DNA of 64,000 nt from Glycomyces paridis. GTDB taxonomy: Bacteria; Actinomycetota; Actinomycetes; Mycobacteriales; Micromonosporaceae. The notes beneath the pieces are model-generated. The model had not been told where the DNA came from. It ran no database searches and was given only the letters and a program-made list of their open reading frames with translations. The translations under genes and the position numbers were made by a program. The DNA is taken from assembly GCF_004912155.1 (NCBI RefSeq), contig NZ_STGX01000016.1, positions 1 through 64,000 on the forward strand, written 5' to 3'. This document shows, in pieces, positions 16,929 through 24,570 of this stretch (position 1 is the first letter of the stretch; every line of letters starts with the position of its first letter).

Positions 16929-17447
16929 CAGCCACGCGCCGAGGTAGGCGGCCACGGTCTGCACGATCGCGTTGCCGTACCAGGTCGCGGCGAACACGCC
17001 CGCGCCCACCACGACCAGCGCCAGCGCCCCGTACCAGTTGCGGATGAACACGAGCATGACCGCCAGCAGCACCAGCGTGATCCACAGCAGCAGCACGATG
17101 CGGCCCGCGCCGACGAGCGCCGCCGCGCCCAGGCCGAGGGCCGCGGGGAAGGTGTACCCGGCGACGAGGGTCATCGCCGCGCCGAAGCCGGTGGGCCGCC
17201 CGCGCGAGAACGTCAGGCCCGAGGTGTCGGCGTGGAGGCGGATGCCGGTGAGGCGCCGGCGCATGAGGACGGCCATGAAGGCGTGCCCGCCCTCGTGGGC
17301 GATGGTCACCAGGCCGCGGCTCCAGCGCCACACCGGCGGGTAGAGGACCGCGGCGGCCGCCGCGGCGAGGCAGGCGATCATGACGCCGACCGGGGGCGGG
17401 CTCTGCGTCTGGGTGAGGGTGTCGATGACGGCGGGGACAGGTGACAC
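16716..17447 (-). CDS. M50-type membrane metallopeptidase
   Basis: A 243-residue integral membrane protein with six or seven hydrophobic helices. The zinc motif HEGGH lies in the first transmembrane region (His51, Glu52, His55), in the context VTIAHEGGHAFMAVLMRRR that is typical of actinobacterial M50B-like proteins. These are predicted intramembrane or membrane-embedded proteases; no PDZ domain is seen. The GTG at 17447 has GAGGT a few bases upstream. Its last 213 bp lie antisense to the hrpB frame. It is divergent from the coiled-coil gene at 17553. The target is unknown. Confidence 0.82.
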   Translation of the reverse strand: MSPVPAVIDTLTQTQSPPPVGVMIACLAAAAAAVLYPPVWRWSRGLVTIAHEGGHAFMAVLMRRRLTGIRLHADTSGLTFSRGRPTGFGAAMTLVAGYTFPAALGLGAAALVGAGRIVLLLWITLVLLAVMLVFIRNWYGALALVVVGAGVFAATWYGNAIVQTVAAYLGAWLLLLGSVKPVLELGSRRRRRRGSGQSDADQLAGITPVPAGAWIFLFALLTIAAAAWGTWLLLPVADWLPAS

Positions 17448-17552
17448 GGGACCTCGTCTTCGGGGTGAATCGGACGCGCGGTGAAGGATGATCGTAGCCG
17501 CGCCCGTATGGTAGAGGGGGCAGAGGCACCTCCTCGTGGAAGGACGGCCCCC

Positions 17553-18008
17553 ATGGGCACCGACGACCGCCCCGACCCGCACCTGAACTTCCTCGAACTG
17601 ACCGACCAGATCGTCGAGGACCTGGCGATGCACAACCTCAAGGCGCGCGAGAAGCTGCGCGAGGGCATCGCGTGGCTGGAGGCGCGGCGGGCGGACGCCG
17701 ACCCGGACGAGAACGCCGACATCGAGATCCTCCTGGCGCAGTGCCACGACGCGCTCAAGCGGATGGAGTCGCTGCGGGGCACCTACCAGGACGTGCGGGC
17801 GATCAACGCCGCCGCCCACGCCGAGCACGTGGAGTGGCTGGAGAAGCGGATGCTCGGGGGCACCGAGTCGCCCGAGGAGCTGCGCGAGCGCCGACGCCGC
17901 ATCGACGCGCTCGGCGAGGAGCGCCAGGCCCGGCTCGGCGAGCTCCAGCGGCGCGCCCGGGAGGCGCGGCAGCAGCCCCCGGTCGACGGCGAGGACACCG
18001 GGGCCTGA
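17553..18008 (+). CDS. Conserved charged coiled-coil protein, function unknown
   Basis: A 151-residue, strongly helical, charged protein (LRERRRRIDALGEERQARLGELQRRAREAR) with no membrane segment or cysteine-based site. The ATG at 17553 has GGAAGGA 10 nt upstream, which fixes the start. It is divergent from the M50 protease gene across 105 bp, so shared regulation is possible. I do not recognise a family. Heptad-like spacing near the C-terminus suggests oligomerisation. Confidence 0.75.
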   Translation: MGTDDRPDPHLNFLELTDQIVEDLAMHNLKAREKLREGIAWLEARRADADPDENADIEILLAQCHDALKRMESLRGTYQDVRAINAAAHAEHVEWLEKRMLGGTESPEELRERRRRIDALGEERQARLGELQRRAREARQQPPVDGEDTGA

Positions 18009-18108
18009 ATCTTTCAGGGCAAATCGGAAGTTGAACGGTAACCTTGGGCCGCAAGGGATGCGCGTGCGCCGAGCCCTGTCCGGTCGATAACGTTTCGGCC
18101 ACGATCCA

Positions 18109-18138
18109 TTGACATGCACTGATGCCTTCGGGTATGAA
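18109..18138 (+). promoter_or_regulatory. Sigma-70-type promoter of the GH16 gene
   Basis: TTGACA (18109-18114), an 18-bp spacer and TATGAA (18133-18138) form one of the closest matches to the housekeeping consensus in the window. The expected start point near 18145 lies about 10 bp before the first LacI-type palindrome, a classical roadblock arrangement. Confidence 0.7.
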
Positions 18139-18155
18139 TGAGCTCTGGACCAAAT

Positions 18156-18171
18156 GAGAGAGCGCTCTCTC
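18156..18171. promoter_or_regulatory. LacI-type operator 1
   Basis: Perfect 16-bp palindrome GAGAGAGCGCTCTCTC, inside an 18-bp block (18155-18172) repeated exactly at 19783-19800. It lies just downstream of the GH16 promoter. The centre AGCGCT is shared with CebR/CelR-type operators (TGGGAGCGCTCCCA). The presumed binder is the LacI protein encoded at 23230. Confidence 0.85.
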
Positions 18172-18198
18172 GTCTCGGACCTGATCCTGATCAGAACC

Positions 18199-18214
18199 GA
18201 GAGAGCGATCTCTC
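18199..18214. promoter_or_regulatory. LacI-type operator 2
   Basis: GAGAGAGCGATCTCTC, one base away from operator 1, centred 43 bp downstream of it (about four helical turns) and ending 23 bp before the GH16 start codon. The spacing would allow cooperative binding or a short loop. Confidence 0.75.
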
Positions 18215-18237
18215 AATGACCCGGCAAAGGAGCCGTC

Positions 18238-19677
18238 ATGGCTGAAGTTCAGACCTCCGACCACCCCCGCCGCCGCCTCAGGCGGCGGCTCGCACGCACC
18301 TTCGCCGCCGCGGCGGCGGGCGTCGCCGTCCTCGCCGCGGCGGTCCTCGCCGTCGGCAGCGCCAGCGCCGAGCCCGAGGCCGCCCAGGCCTGGGACCTGG
18401 TCTGGTCCGACGAGTTCAACGGCTCGGCGGGCCAGCTCCCCTCCTCGGCGAACTGGCAGATCGACCTCGGGCACGCCTACCCGGGCGGGCCCTGGAACTG
18501 GGGCACCGGCGAGATCGCCGCCCACACCGACAACCCCGCGAACGTCTCCATGGACGGCGCGGGCAACCTGGAGATCACCGCGCTGCGCGACGGCAGCGGC
18601 CAGTGGACCTCCGCGCGCATCGAGACCCAGCGCGCGGACTTCAAACCGCCGACCGACGGGACCCTCCGCATCGAGGGACGCCTCCAGCTCCCCCAGGTCA
18701 CCGGGGACGCCGCGCTCGGCTACTGGCCGGCGTTCTGGGCCCTGGGCTCGCCGTTCCGCGGGAACTACTGGAACTGGCCGGGCATCGGCGAGTTCGACAT
18801 CATGGAGAACGTGAACGGGCAGAGCAACACCCACGCCGTGCTCCACTGCGGCGTCGCCCCCGGCGGCCCCTGCAACGAGTTCAACGGCCTGGGCGCCACC
18901 ACCCAGTGCGGCGGCAACTGCCACAACGGATTCCACACCTACTCCTTCGAGTGGGACGAGTCCGGCGCCTCGGGCCAGCTGCGCTGGTACGCCGACGGCC
19001 AGCTGTTCCACACCGTGAACGAGTCGGCGCTGCCGGCCGACACGTGGGCGCAGATGACCGACCACGCCGGGTACTTCATCCTGCTGAACCTGGCGATGGG
19101 CGGGGCCTTCCCCGACGGCGTGGCCGGGTTCGCGACGCCCACCGCCGCGACTCAGTCGGGCCACTCGATGCTCGTCGACTACGTGCGGGTGTACACCGCC
19201 GGCGGCGACGGCGGGCCGACCGACCCGCCGACCACCGAGGACCCGACCGACCCGCCCGGCGACGGGATCGACGCCTACAGCCGCATCGAGGTCGAGTCCG
19301 CCGTCGACCAGAGCGGCACCGGCACCGAGAACACCGCCGACACCGGCGGCGGCCAGAACGTCGCCTGGATCGGCAACGGCGACTGGCTGCGGTTCAACGA
19401 CGTCGACTTCGGGTCGCAGTCGCCGCTCGACTTCGTGGCCCGCGTGGCCTCGGGTGCGGGCGGCGGTGTCAGCGGCCTGGTCGAGGTGCGCATCGGCAGC
19501 CGCACGGCCTCGCCGATCGGCAGCTTCGCGATCGCGAGCACCGGCGGCTGGCAGACCTGGAGGACCGTCCCGGCCAACGTCTCGCAGGTGACCGGCGTCC
19601 ACGACGTCTACCTGACCTTCACCAGCGGGCAGCCGAACGACTTCGTCAACGTCAACTGGTTCCACTTCCGGCACTGA
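18238..19677 (+). CDS. Secreted GH16 endo-beta-1,3-glucanase with CBM6
   Basis: A 479-residue extracellular enzyme. The signal peptide is Arg-rich with a long hydrophobic core and an ASA cleavage site near residue 44; the RRRLRRRLARTF start could use Tat. The GH16 catalytic domain (about 52-320) contains the active-site motif GEFDIMENV, with nucleophile Glu185 and acid/base Glu190. A Thr/Pro/Asp linker follows, then a C-terminal family 6 carbohydrate-binding module (YSRIEVESA, WIGNGDWLRFNDVDFG, VHDVYLTF). Likely substrate is beta-1,3-glucan such as laminarin or fungal wall glucan. AAAGGAG precedes the ATG. It is controlled by two palindromic operators and sits beside a sugar importer. Confidence 0.95.
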   Translation: MAEVQTSDHPRRRLRRRLARTFAAAAAGVAVLAAAVLAVGSASAEPEAAQAWDLVWSDEFNGSAGQLPSSANWQIDLGHAYPGGPWNWGTGEIAAHTDNPANVSMDGAGNLEITALRDGSGQWTSARIETQRADFKPPTDGTLRIEGRLQLPQVTGDAALGYWPAFWALGSPFRGNYWNWPGIGEFDIMENVNGQSNTHAVLHCGVAPGGPCNEFNGLGATTQCGGNCHNGFHTYSFEWDESGASGQLRWYADGQLFHTVNESALPADTWAQMTDHAGYFILLNLAMGGAFPDGVAGFATPTAATQSGHSMLVDYVRVYTAGGDGGPTDPPTTEDPTDPPGDGIDAYSRIEVESAVDQSGTGTENTADTGGGQNVAWIGNGDWLRFNDVDFGSQSPLDFVARVASGAGGGVSGLVEVRIGSRTASPIGSFAIASTGGWQTWRTVPANVSQVTGVHDVYLTFTSGQPNDFVNVNWFHFRH

Positions 19678-19783
19678 CCCTCCCGGCGCGGGGGCCTCGC
19701 TCCCGCGCCCCGACTCGTCGGGCCGCTCCGCTTCCGGGCGGGGCGGCCCGCGGCGAGGCGGTGCGGCGGATACCCCCTCCGGT

Positions 19784-19799
19784 GAGAGAGCGCTCTCTC
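19784..19799. promoter_or_regulatory. LacI-type operator 3, upstream of the importer operon
   Basis: Exact copy of operator 1, centred about 92 bp before the solute-binding protein start. I see no clear -35/-10 pair around it, so the importer promoter is not defined. Confidence 0.8.
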
Positions 19800-19883
19800 G
19801 GTCCCGCCGCGGCGCCCCGCCGAACCCGCCCGGCCGTTCCCATGCGGCCGTGCGGATCCCTCATCCATCGATTAGGAGACACC

Positions 19884-21155
19884 GTGAAGAGCAAGAGACC
19901 GACCCGCGCCGCGTTCGCGGCCGTGACCGCCGCGGCCCTCGTGGCCGCCGGGACCGCCGCGTGCTCGGGCGAGGACGACGGCACGATCACCCTGACCGTC
20001 GGCCTGTTCGGCGACTTCGGCTTCGGCCCGCTCTACGAGGAGTACAGCGAACTGCACCCCGAGATCGAGTTCGAGGAGCGCATCGCCGAGTTCGCCGATC
20101 ACCACACCAACCTCACCACCCACCTCGCCACCGGCTCCGGCGCCGCCGACATCGAGGCCGTCGAGGTCGGCTACATCTCGCAGTACACCGCCCAGCCCGA
20201 CCGCTTCCACAACCTGCTCGACCTCGGCGCCGACGAGCTCGAAGGCCAGTGGCTCGACTGGAAGTGGCAGCAGGGCCTGTCGGCCGACGGCGAGTCCCTC
20301 ATCGGACTCGGCACCGACGTCGGCGGCATGGCCATGTGCTACCGCCGCGACCTGTTCGAGGCCGCCGGGCTCCCCGTCGAACGCGACGAGGTCTCGGCCC
20401 TGTGGGCCGACTCCTGGGAGGACTACGTGGCCGTGGGCCACCAGTACTCGGAGGCGACCGGCGGCGGCTACTTCTTCGAGTCCTCGGGGAACATGTTCCG
20501 CGCCATGGTCGAACAGGCCGACGAAGGCGTCTACGACCGCGAGGACCAGCTCATCGTCGAGTCCAACCCCGCCATCGGCGAGGCCTGGGACCTCACCGTC
20601 GAGGCGATCGAGGCCGGCATGTCCAACCGCCTCCAGGCCTGGACCCCCGAATGGAACGCCGGGTTCAACGAGGGCACCTTCGCCACCATCATCTGCCCCG
20701 CGTGGATGACCTCCTACATCGAGACCAACGCGCCCGACGCGACCGGCCTGTGGGACATCGCGACCGTCCCTGGCGGCGCCGGGAACATGGGCGGCTCCCA
20801 CCTGGTGCTGCCCGAGCAGGGCGAGCACGCCGAGGAGGCGTACGCGTTCCTCGAATGGCTCACCGCGCCCGAGCAGCAGCTCAAGGTCTTCGAGTCCACC
20901 GGGAACTTCCCCTCCACCCCCGAGCTGTACGAGGACCCGGCGCTCACCGGCCTGGCCAAGGCGTACTTCAACGACGCGCCCGTCGGCCAGATCTTCACCG
21001 CCGCGGCCACCGCCGTGCAGCCGCAGTACCAGGGCCCGCTCCAAGGCGACGTCCTCGCGACCATCGGCCAGGGACTGGGCCGCATCGAGGACGGCAGCCA
21101 GACCCCCGAGGAGGCCTGGAGCCAGGTCGTGAGCGACCTGGAGTCCTTCGAGTGA
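19884..21155 (+). CDS. Sugar ABC transporter solute-binding lipoprotein (CUT1)
   Basis: A 423-residue extracellular binding protein of the MalE/CebE type. The lipoprotein signal ends at ALVAAGTAAC, so Cys27 is the probable lipidated residue. The mature part has the family pattern (ITLTVGLFGDFGFGPLYEEY, DIEAVEVGYISQY, GGSHLVLPEQGEHAEEAYAFLEWL). The GTG at 19884 has AGGAG upstream, and the LacI-type operator 3 lies about 85 bp before it. Context with GH16 suggests that it binds beta-glucan oligosaccharides. The distance to the permease gene includes a strong hairpin, which may raise the amount of this protein over the permeases. Confidence 0.95.
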   Translation: MKSKRPTRAAFAAVTAAALVAAGTAACSGEDDGTITLTVGLFGDFGFGPLYEEYSELHPEIEFEERIAEFADHHTNLTTHLATGSGAADIEAVEVGYISQYTAQPDRFHNLLDLGADELEGQWLDWKWQQGLSADGESLIGLGTDVGGMAMCYRRDLFEAAGLPVERDEVSALWADSWEDYVAVGHQYSEATGGGYFFESSGNMFRAMVEQADEGVYDREDQLIVESNPAIGEAWDLTVEAIEAGMSNRLQAWTPEWNAGFNEGTFATIICPAWMTSYIETNAPDATGLWDIATVPGGAGNMGGSHLVLPEQGEHAEEAYAFLEWLTAPEQQLKVFESTGNFPSTPELYEDPALTGLAKAYFNDAPVGQIFTAAATAVQPQYQGPLQGDVLATIGQGLGRIEDGSQTPEEAWSQVVSDLESFE

Positions 21156-21258
21156 GGCCGGGCCGCCGGTAGCGGAGACCCGCGCCCGGCTCGCGGCCCG
21201 TCCCGCCGCGCCGCCCGGGTTCCGCTGCTCGGACCCGGGCGACCGCGCCCTGAGAAGA

Positions 21259-21294
21259 CCCGCCGGGGCCGCCCTTGACACCGGCCCCGGCGGG
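21259..21294 (+). promoter_or_regulatory. Intercistronic hairpin between binding protein and permease genes
   Basis: Perfect 13-bp stem (21259-21271 with 21282-21294) and a 10-nt loop, inside the 169-bp gap of one operon. This position is typical for hairpins that protect the upstream message or attenuate read-through, giving an excess of binding protein. It could also be a leaky terminator. Confidence 0.65.
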
Positions 21295-21324
21295 CCCCCG
21301 ACACCGATCTGTGAAAGCGATCCG

Positions 21325-22290
21325 ATGACCATCGCCGCCAAGGCAGCCGGACCCGCCCGGCCCTCCCCCAGGGAGCGCCGCATGCACCGGCGCTACCGAC
21401 TCGACCTGCACGCCTCCCCGTACCTGTACATCGCACCGTTCTTCGTGCTGTTCGCGGTGTTCGGGCTCTTCCCGCTCGCCTTCACCGCGTGGGTGTCCAC
21501 GCACGAGTGGAGCCTGCTGTCCGACGAGCACGTGTTCGTGGGCACCGGCAACTACGAGGCGCTGCTGACCGACCCGTACTTCTGGAACGCCCTGGGCAAC
21601 ACGCTGTCCATCCTGGCGCTCGCCACCGTCCCGCAACTGCTCGCCGCGCTCCTGCTCGCGCACGTGCTCACCCTGCGGATGCGCGCGCAGACCTTCTGGC
21701 GCATGGGGATGCTCCTGCCCAACGTCGCCTCCGTCGTCGCCGTCGCCGTCATCTTCAGCCAGCTGTTCGGCCGCGACTTCGGGCTCGTCAACTGGATCCT
21801 CGACTCCCTCGGCGCGGGCCGCATCGACTGGCAGGCCGGCACCGCCAGCTCGCACGTCGCCATCGCGGTCATGGTGGCGTGGAAGTGGACCGGCTACAAC
21901 GCCCTCATCTACCTCGCGGCCATGCAGGCGGTCCCCCGGGAGGTCTACGAGGCCGCCCACCTCGACGGGGCCTCCCGGATCCAGCAGCTGTTCCACGTGA
22001 CCGTGCCGATGATCCGCCCGACGATCGTCTTCACCGTCATCGTCTCGACCATCTACGGGCTCCAGATCTTCGCCGAACCGCAGCTGTTCGGCGGCGGCGG
22101 GCCCAACGGGGTCACCGGCGGCGCCTCCCGCCAGTTCCAGACCCTCACCCTCTACCTGTACGAGCACGGGTTCAACCGCGGCTTCCAGTTCGGCTACGCC
22201 TCCGCCGTGGCCTGGACGATGTTCGCCGTCATCGTCCTCATCGCCCTCCTCAACTACCTGTTCATCCGCCGCATCAGGAGCAGCTCATGA
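21325..22290 (+). CDS. Sugar ABC permease, MalF type
   Basis: A 321-residue CUT1 permease with six membrane helices. The ATPase-docking EAA loop reads EVYEAAHLDGASRIQQLFHVTVPMI near residues 209-233. Its stop overlaps the next permease start (ATGA at 22287), so the two are translationally coupled. No ATPase gene is present in the cluster; in actinomycetes such importers usually share the multi-use ATPase MsiK. GATCCG and a weak ribosome site precede the ATG. Confidence 0.95.
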   Translation: MTIAAKAAGPARPSPRERRMHRRYRLDLHASPYLYIAPFFVLFAVFGLFPLAFTAWVSTHEWSLLSDEHVFVGTGNYEALLTDPYFWNALGNTLSILALATVPQLLAALLLAHVLTLRMRAQTFWRMGMLLPNVASVVAVAVIFSQLFGRDFGLVNWILDSLGAGRIDWQAGTASSHVAIAVMVAWKWTGYNALIYLAAMQAVPREVYEAAHLDGASRIQQLFHVTVPMIRPTIVFTVIVSTIYGLQIFAEPQLFGGGGPNGVTGGASRQFQTLTLYLYEHGFNRGFQFGYASAVAWTMFAVIVLIALLNYLFIRRIRSSS

Positions 22291-23213
22291 GCCCCCGGAC
22301 CCAAGCGACCGCCGAACGACCCGCACCGGCACCGGTCCCGCCCGCACCGGCGAAGCGGCCCGACCGCCGCGCCCGCGCCCGCCTGCGGCTCCTGCGCGAG
22401 CAGCCCGGCCGGCTCGCCTACCTCACGCTCGTGGCCGTCCTGTTCTTCTCCGGCTTCCCGCTCTACTACAGCTTCGTCGTCGCCTCCAAGGACAACTCGG
22501 CGCTCGCGCAGATCCCGCCGCCGGTGCTGCCGGGCGCGAACCTCGTCGACAACGTGCGGCGCGTCTTCGAGACCGTCCCCTTCGGCACCGCCCTGATCAA
22601 CTCGGTGATCGTCAGCGGCGCCGTGACCGCCTCGGTCGTGTTCTTCTCCACCCTCGCCGGCTTCGCCTTCGCGAAACTGAAGTTCAAGGGCACCAAGGTC
22701 CTCCTGGTCACGGTCGTGGCGACGATGATGGTGCCGGTGCAGCTGGGCGTCATCCCGCTGTACATGCTCATGATCGAGCTCGAATGGACCGACACGCTGT
22801 GGGCGGTCATAGCCCCGGGCCTGGTGAACGCCTTCGGCGTCTTCTTCATGACCCAGTACCTGCGCGGCGCGCTCCCGGGCACGCTCATCGAGGCCGCCCG
22901 CATGGACGGCGCCTCCACGTTCCGGATCTTCTGGCAGATCGTCATGCCCGCCGCCCGCCCCGCCGCCGTCGTCCTGGGGGTCCTCACCTTCCTGACCGCC
23001 TGGAACGACTACTTCTGGCCGCTCATCGTCCTCTCCAGCCCCGACCGCTACACGGTGCAGGTGGCGCTGTCGACGCTCTCGGGCGGGTACGTCACCGACC
23101 AGTCGTTGGTGCTCACCGGGACGATGCTGGCTACGCTTCCTCTGCTGGCGGTGTTCGCGCTCTTGGGAAAGTACATGATCAGCGGGATCATGCAGGGCGC
23201 GGTCAAGGGCTGA
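22287..23213 (+). CDS. Sugar ABC permease, MalG type
   Basis: A 308-residue partner permease with a Pro-rich cytoplasmic N-terminus, six membrane helices and the EAA loop TLIEAARMDGASTFRIFWQIVMPAARP. The start is fixed by the ATGA overlap with the upstream permease and by AGGAGCAG before it. It should form a heterodimer with the MalF-type protein and receive substrate from the lipoprotein at 19884. The LacI gene starts 16 bp after its stop, so all four genes are probably one operon. Confidence 0.95.
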   Translation: MSPRTQATAERPAPAPVPPAPAKRPDRRARARLRLLREQPGRLAYLTLVAVLFFSGFPLYYSFVVASKDNSALAQIPPPVLPGANLVDNVRRVFETVPFGTALINSVIVSGAVTASVVFFSTLAGFAFAKLKFKGTKVLLVTVVATMMVPVQLGVIPLYMLMIELEWTDTLWAVIAPGLVNAFGVFFMTQYLRGALPGTLIEAARMDGASTFRIFWQIVMPAARPAAVVLGVLTFLTAWNDYFWPLIVLSSPDRYTVQVALSTLSGGYVTDQSLVLTGTMLATLPLLAVFALLGKYMISGIMQGAVKG

Positions 23214-23229
23214 GACGGAGGCGGACGGC

Positions 23230-24270
23230 ATGCGGCGTTTGGATGCGGGCCCGGGCGGGCCGGTGCGGGGTCCCCGCCAGGGCCGACCCACCCTGGAGGA
23301 GGTCGCCGAGCGCGCGGGCGTCTCGCGCGCGACGGTCTCGCGGGTCGTCAACGGCCAGACCACGGTCGCCGAGGGCCTGCGGCGCGCTGTGGAGGCCGCC
23401 GCCGCGGAGCTGGGCTACGTGCCCCACGCCGCGGCCCGGTCCCTGGTGACCCACCGGACCGACTCGGTCGCGCTCATCCTCCCCGAGTCCCCGAACCGGG
23501 TCTTCTCCGACGACCAGTTCTTCCCCAGCGTCATCCGGGGCGTCGCCGGGGAGCTCGACGCGGCCGGGAAGCTCCTGGTGCTCTTGACGACCGGCTCGGC
23601 CGAGGCGAGGGAGCGCGCCGAGAGGTACGCCGTCGGCGGGCACGTCGACGGCGTCATGTTCGCCTCGCTCCACGACGCGGACCTGCTCCCCGAGCTCATG
23701 GTCCGCCGCGGGGTCCCCGTCGTGTGCAACGGCCTGCCCCAGATCGCCGCCCCGTGCGTCGACGTCGACCACGAGGGCGGGGTGCGGGCCGCGGTCGAGC
23801 ACCTGCTCGCCAAGGGCCGCAGGCGCATCGCCACGATCGCCGGACCCCAGGACATGGTCGCCGGGCGCGCCAGGCTCGACGGCTACCGCGAGGCGCTCGA
23901 AGACGCCGACCGGCGCGCCGTCGTCGCCATCGGCGACTTCACTGCCGAATCCGGGCACGCGGGGATGCGGCGCCTCCTCGCCGACGAACCCGACCTCGAC
24001 GCCGTGTTCGTCGCCTCCGACCTCATGGCGCACGGCGCGCTCCAGGCGCTGCGCGAGGCCGGGCGGCGCGTCCCCGAGGACGTGGCCGTCGTCGGCTTCG
24101 ACGACATCGCACTCGCCACCTTCTGCGACCCGCCGCTCACCACCGTGCGCCAGCCGATCGTCGACATCGGCCGCCAGCTCGCGCGGACCATGCTGCGGCT
24201 CCTGGAGGGCCTGCCGGTCGAACCGCTCACGATCCTCCCGACCGAGCTGATCGTGCGCGAATCGGCCTGA
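23230..24270 (+). CDS. LacI-family regulator of the beta-glucan module
   Basis: A 346-residue LacI protein. The helix-turn-helix and hinge (TLEEVAERAGVSRATVSRVVNG, residues 21-42; YVPHAAARSL) are followed by a periplasmic-binding-protein-like sensor domain with VAVVGFDDIALATFCDPPLTTVRQP. The AT-V-S-R recognition helix is of the kind that reads palindromes centred on CG, matching the three GAGAGAGCGCTCTCTC sites upstream. It is the last gene of the importer operon, so it would be autoregulated through operator 3. The inducer is probably a beta-gluco-oligosaccharide (inference). Confidence 0.92.
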   Translation: MRRLDAGPGGPVRGPRQGRPTLEEVAERAGVSRATVSRVVNGQTTVAEGLRRAVEAAAAELGYVPHAAARSLVTHRTDSVALILPESPNRVFSDDQFFPSVIRGVAGELDAAGKLLVLLTTGSAEARERAERYAVGGHVDGVMFASLHDADLLPELMVRRGVPVVCNGLPQIAAPCVDVDHEGGVRAAVEHLLAKGRRRIATIAGPQDMVAGRARLDGYREALEDADRRAVVAIGDFTAESGHAGMRRLLADEPDLDAVFVASDLMAHGALQALREAGRRVPEDVAVVGFDDIALATFCDPPLTTVRQPIVDIGRQLARTMLRLLEGLPVEPLTILPTELIVRESA

Positions 24271-24279
24271 TCCGGACAC

Positions 24280-24318
24280 GACCGCGGCCCGGGCGCTTCG
24301 AGCGCCCGGGCCGCGGTC
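24280..24318. terminator. Bidirectional hairpin after the LacI gene
   Basis: Perfect 18-bp stem (24280-24297 with 24301-24318) with a 3-nt loop, between converging genes (LacI on plus, small membrane protein on minus). No T tract. Confidence 0.75.
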
Positions 24319-24321
24319 CTG

Positions 24322-24465
24322 CTATGTGAACAGGCTCACCCCTCCGGGGCCGACCAGGAGGCCGACGATGATGACGACGATGCCGAGCAGGAGCTGTCCT
24401 CGGAAGATCATCACAATGCCGTAGACGACGAGGATGACCGCGAGGATCCAAAGTATCAATGCCAT
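24322..24465 (-). CDS. Small hydrophobic membrane protein with GPGG motif
   Basis: A 47-residue protein made of two hydrophobic helices (MALILWILAVILVVYGIV and LLLGIVVIIVGLLVG) ending in GPGGVSLFT. Short proteins with a GPGG tail of this shape are widespread in actinomycetes, often annotated only as hydrophobic protein. Function is unknown. The ATG at 24465 is the only sensible start. It is monocistronic and ends against the hairpin shared with the LacI operon. Confidence 0.75.
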   Translation of the reverse strand: MALILWILAVILVVYGIVMIFRGQLLLGIVVIIVGLLVGPGGVSLFT

Positions 24466-24570
24466 GGCACGGGTGTACCCATCGGAGCGCCGAATATGTC
24501 CACACTCGTGGGCGCGTTCACGGTCGAGTGAACGGACCGGAATGTCGCAGGGGCGTGATCCACTTGTGGT

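Noticed and set aside
18009-18237. Riboswitch in the GH16 leader
   Set aside because: The structure is explained by two DNA palindromes next to a sigma-70-type promoter; no conserved aptamer elements are seen.
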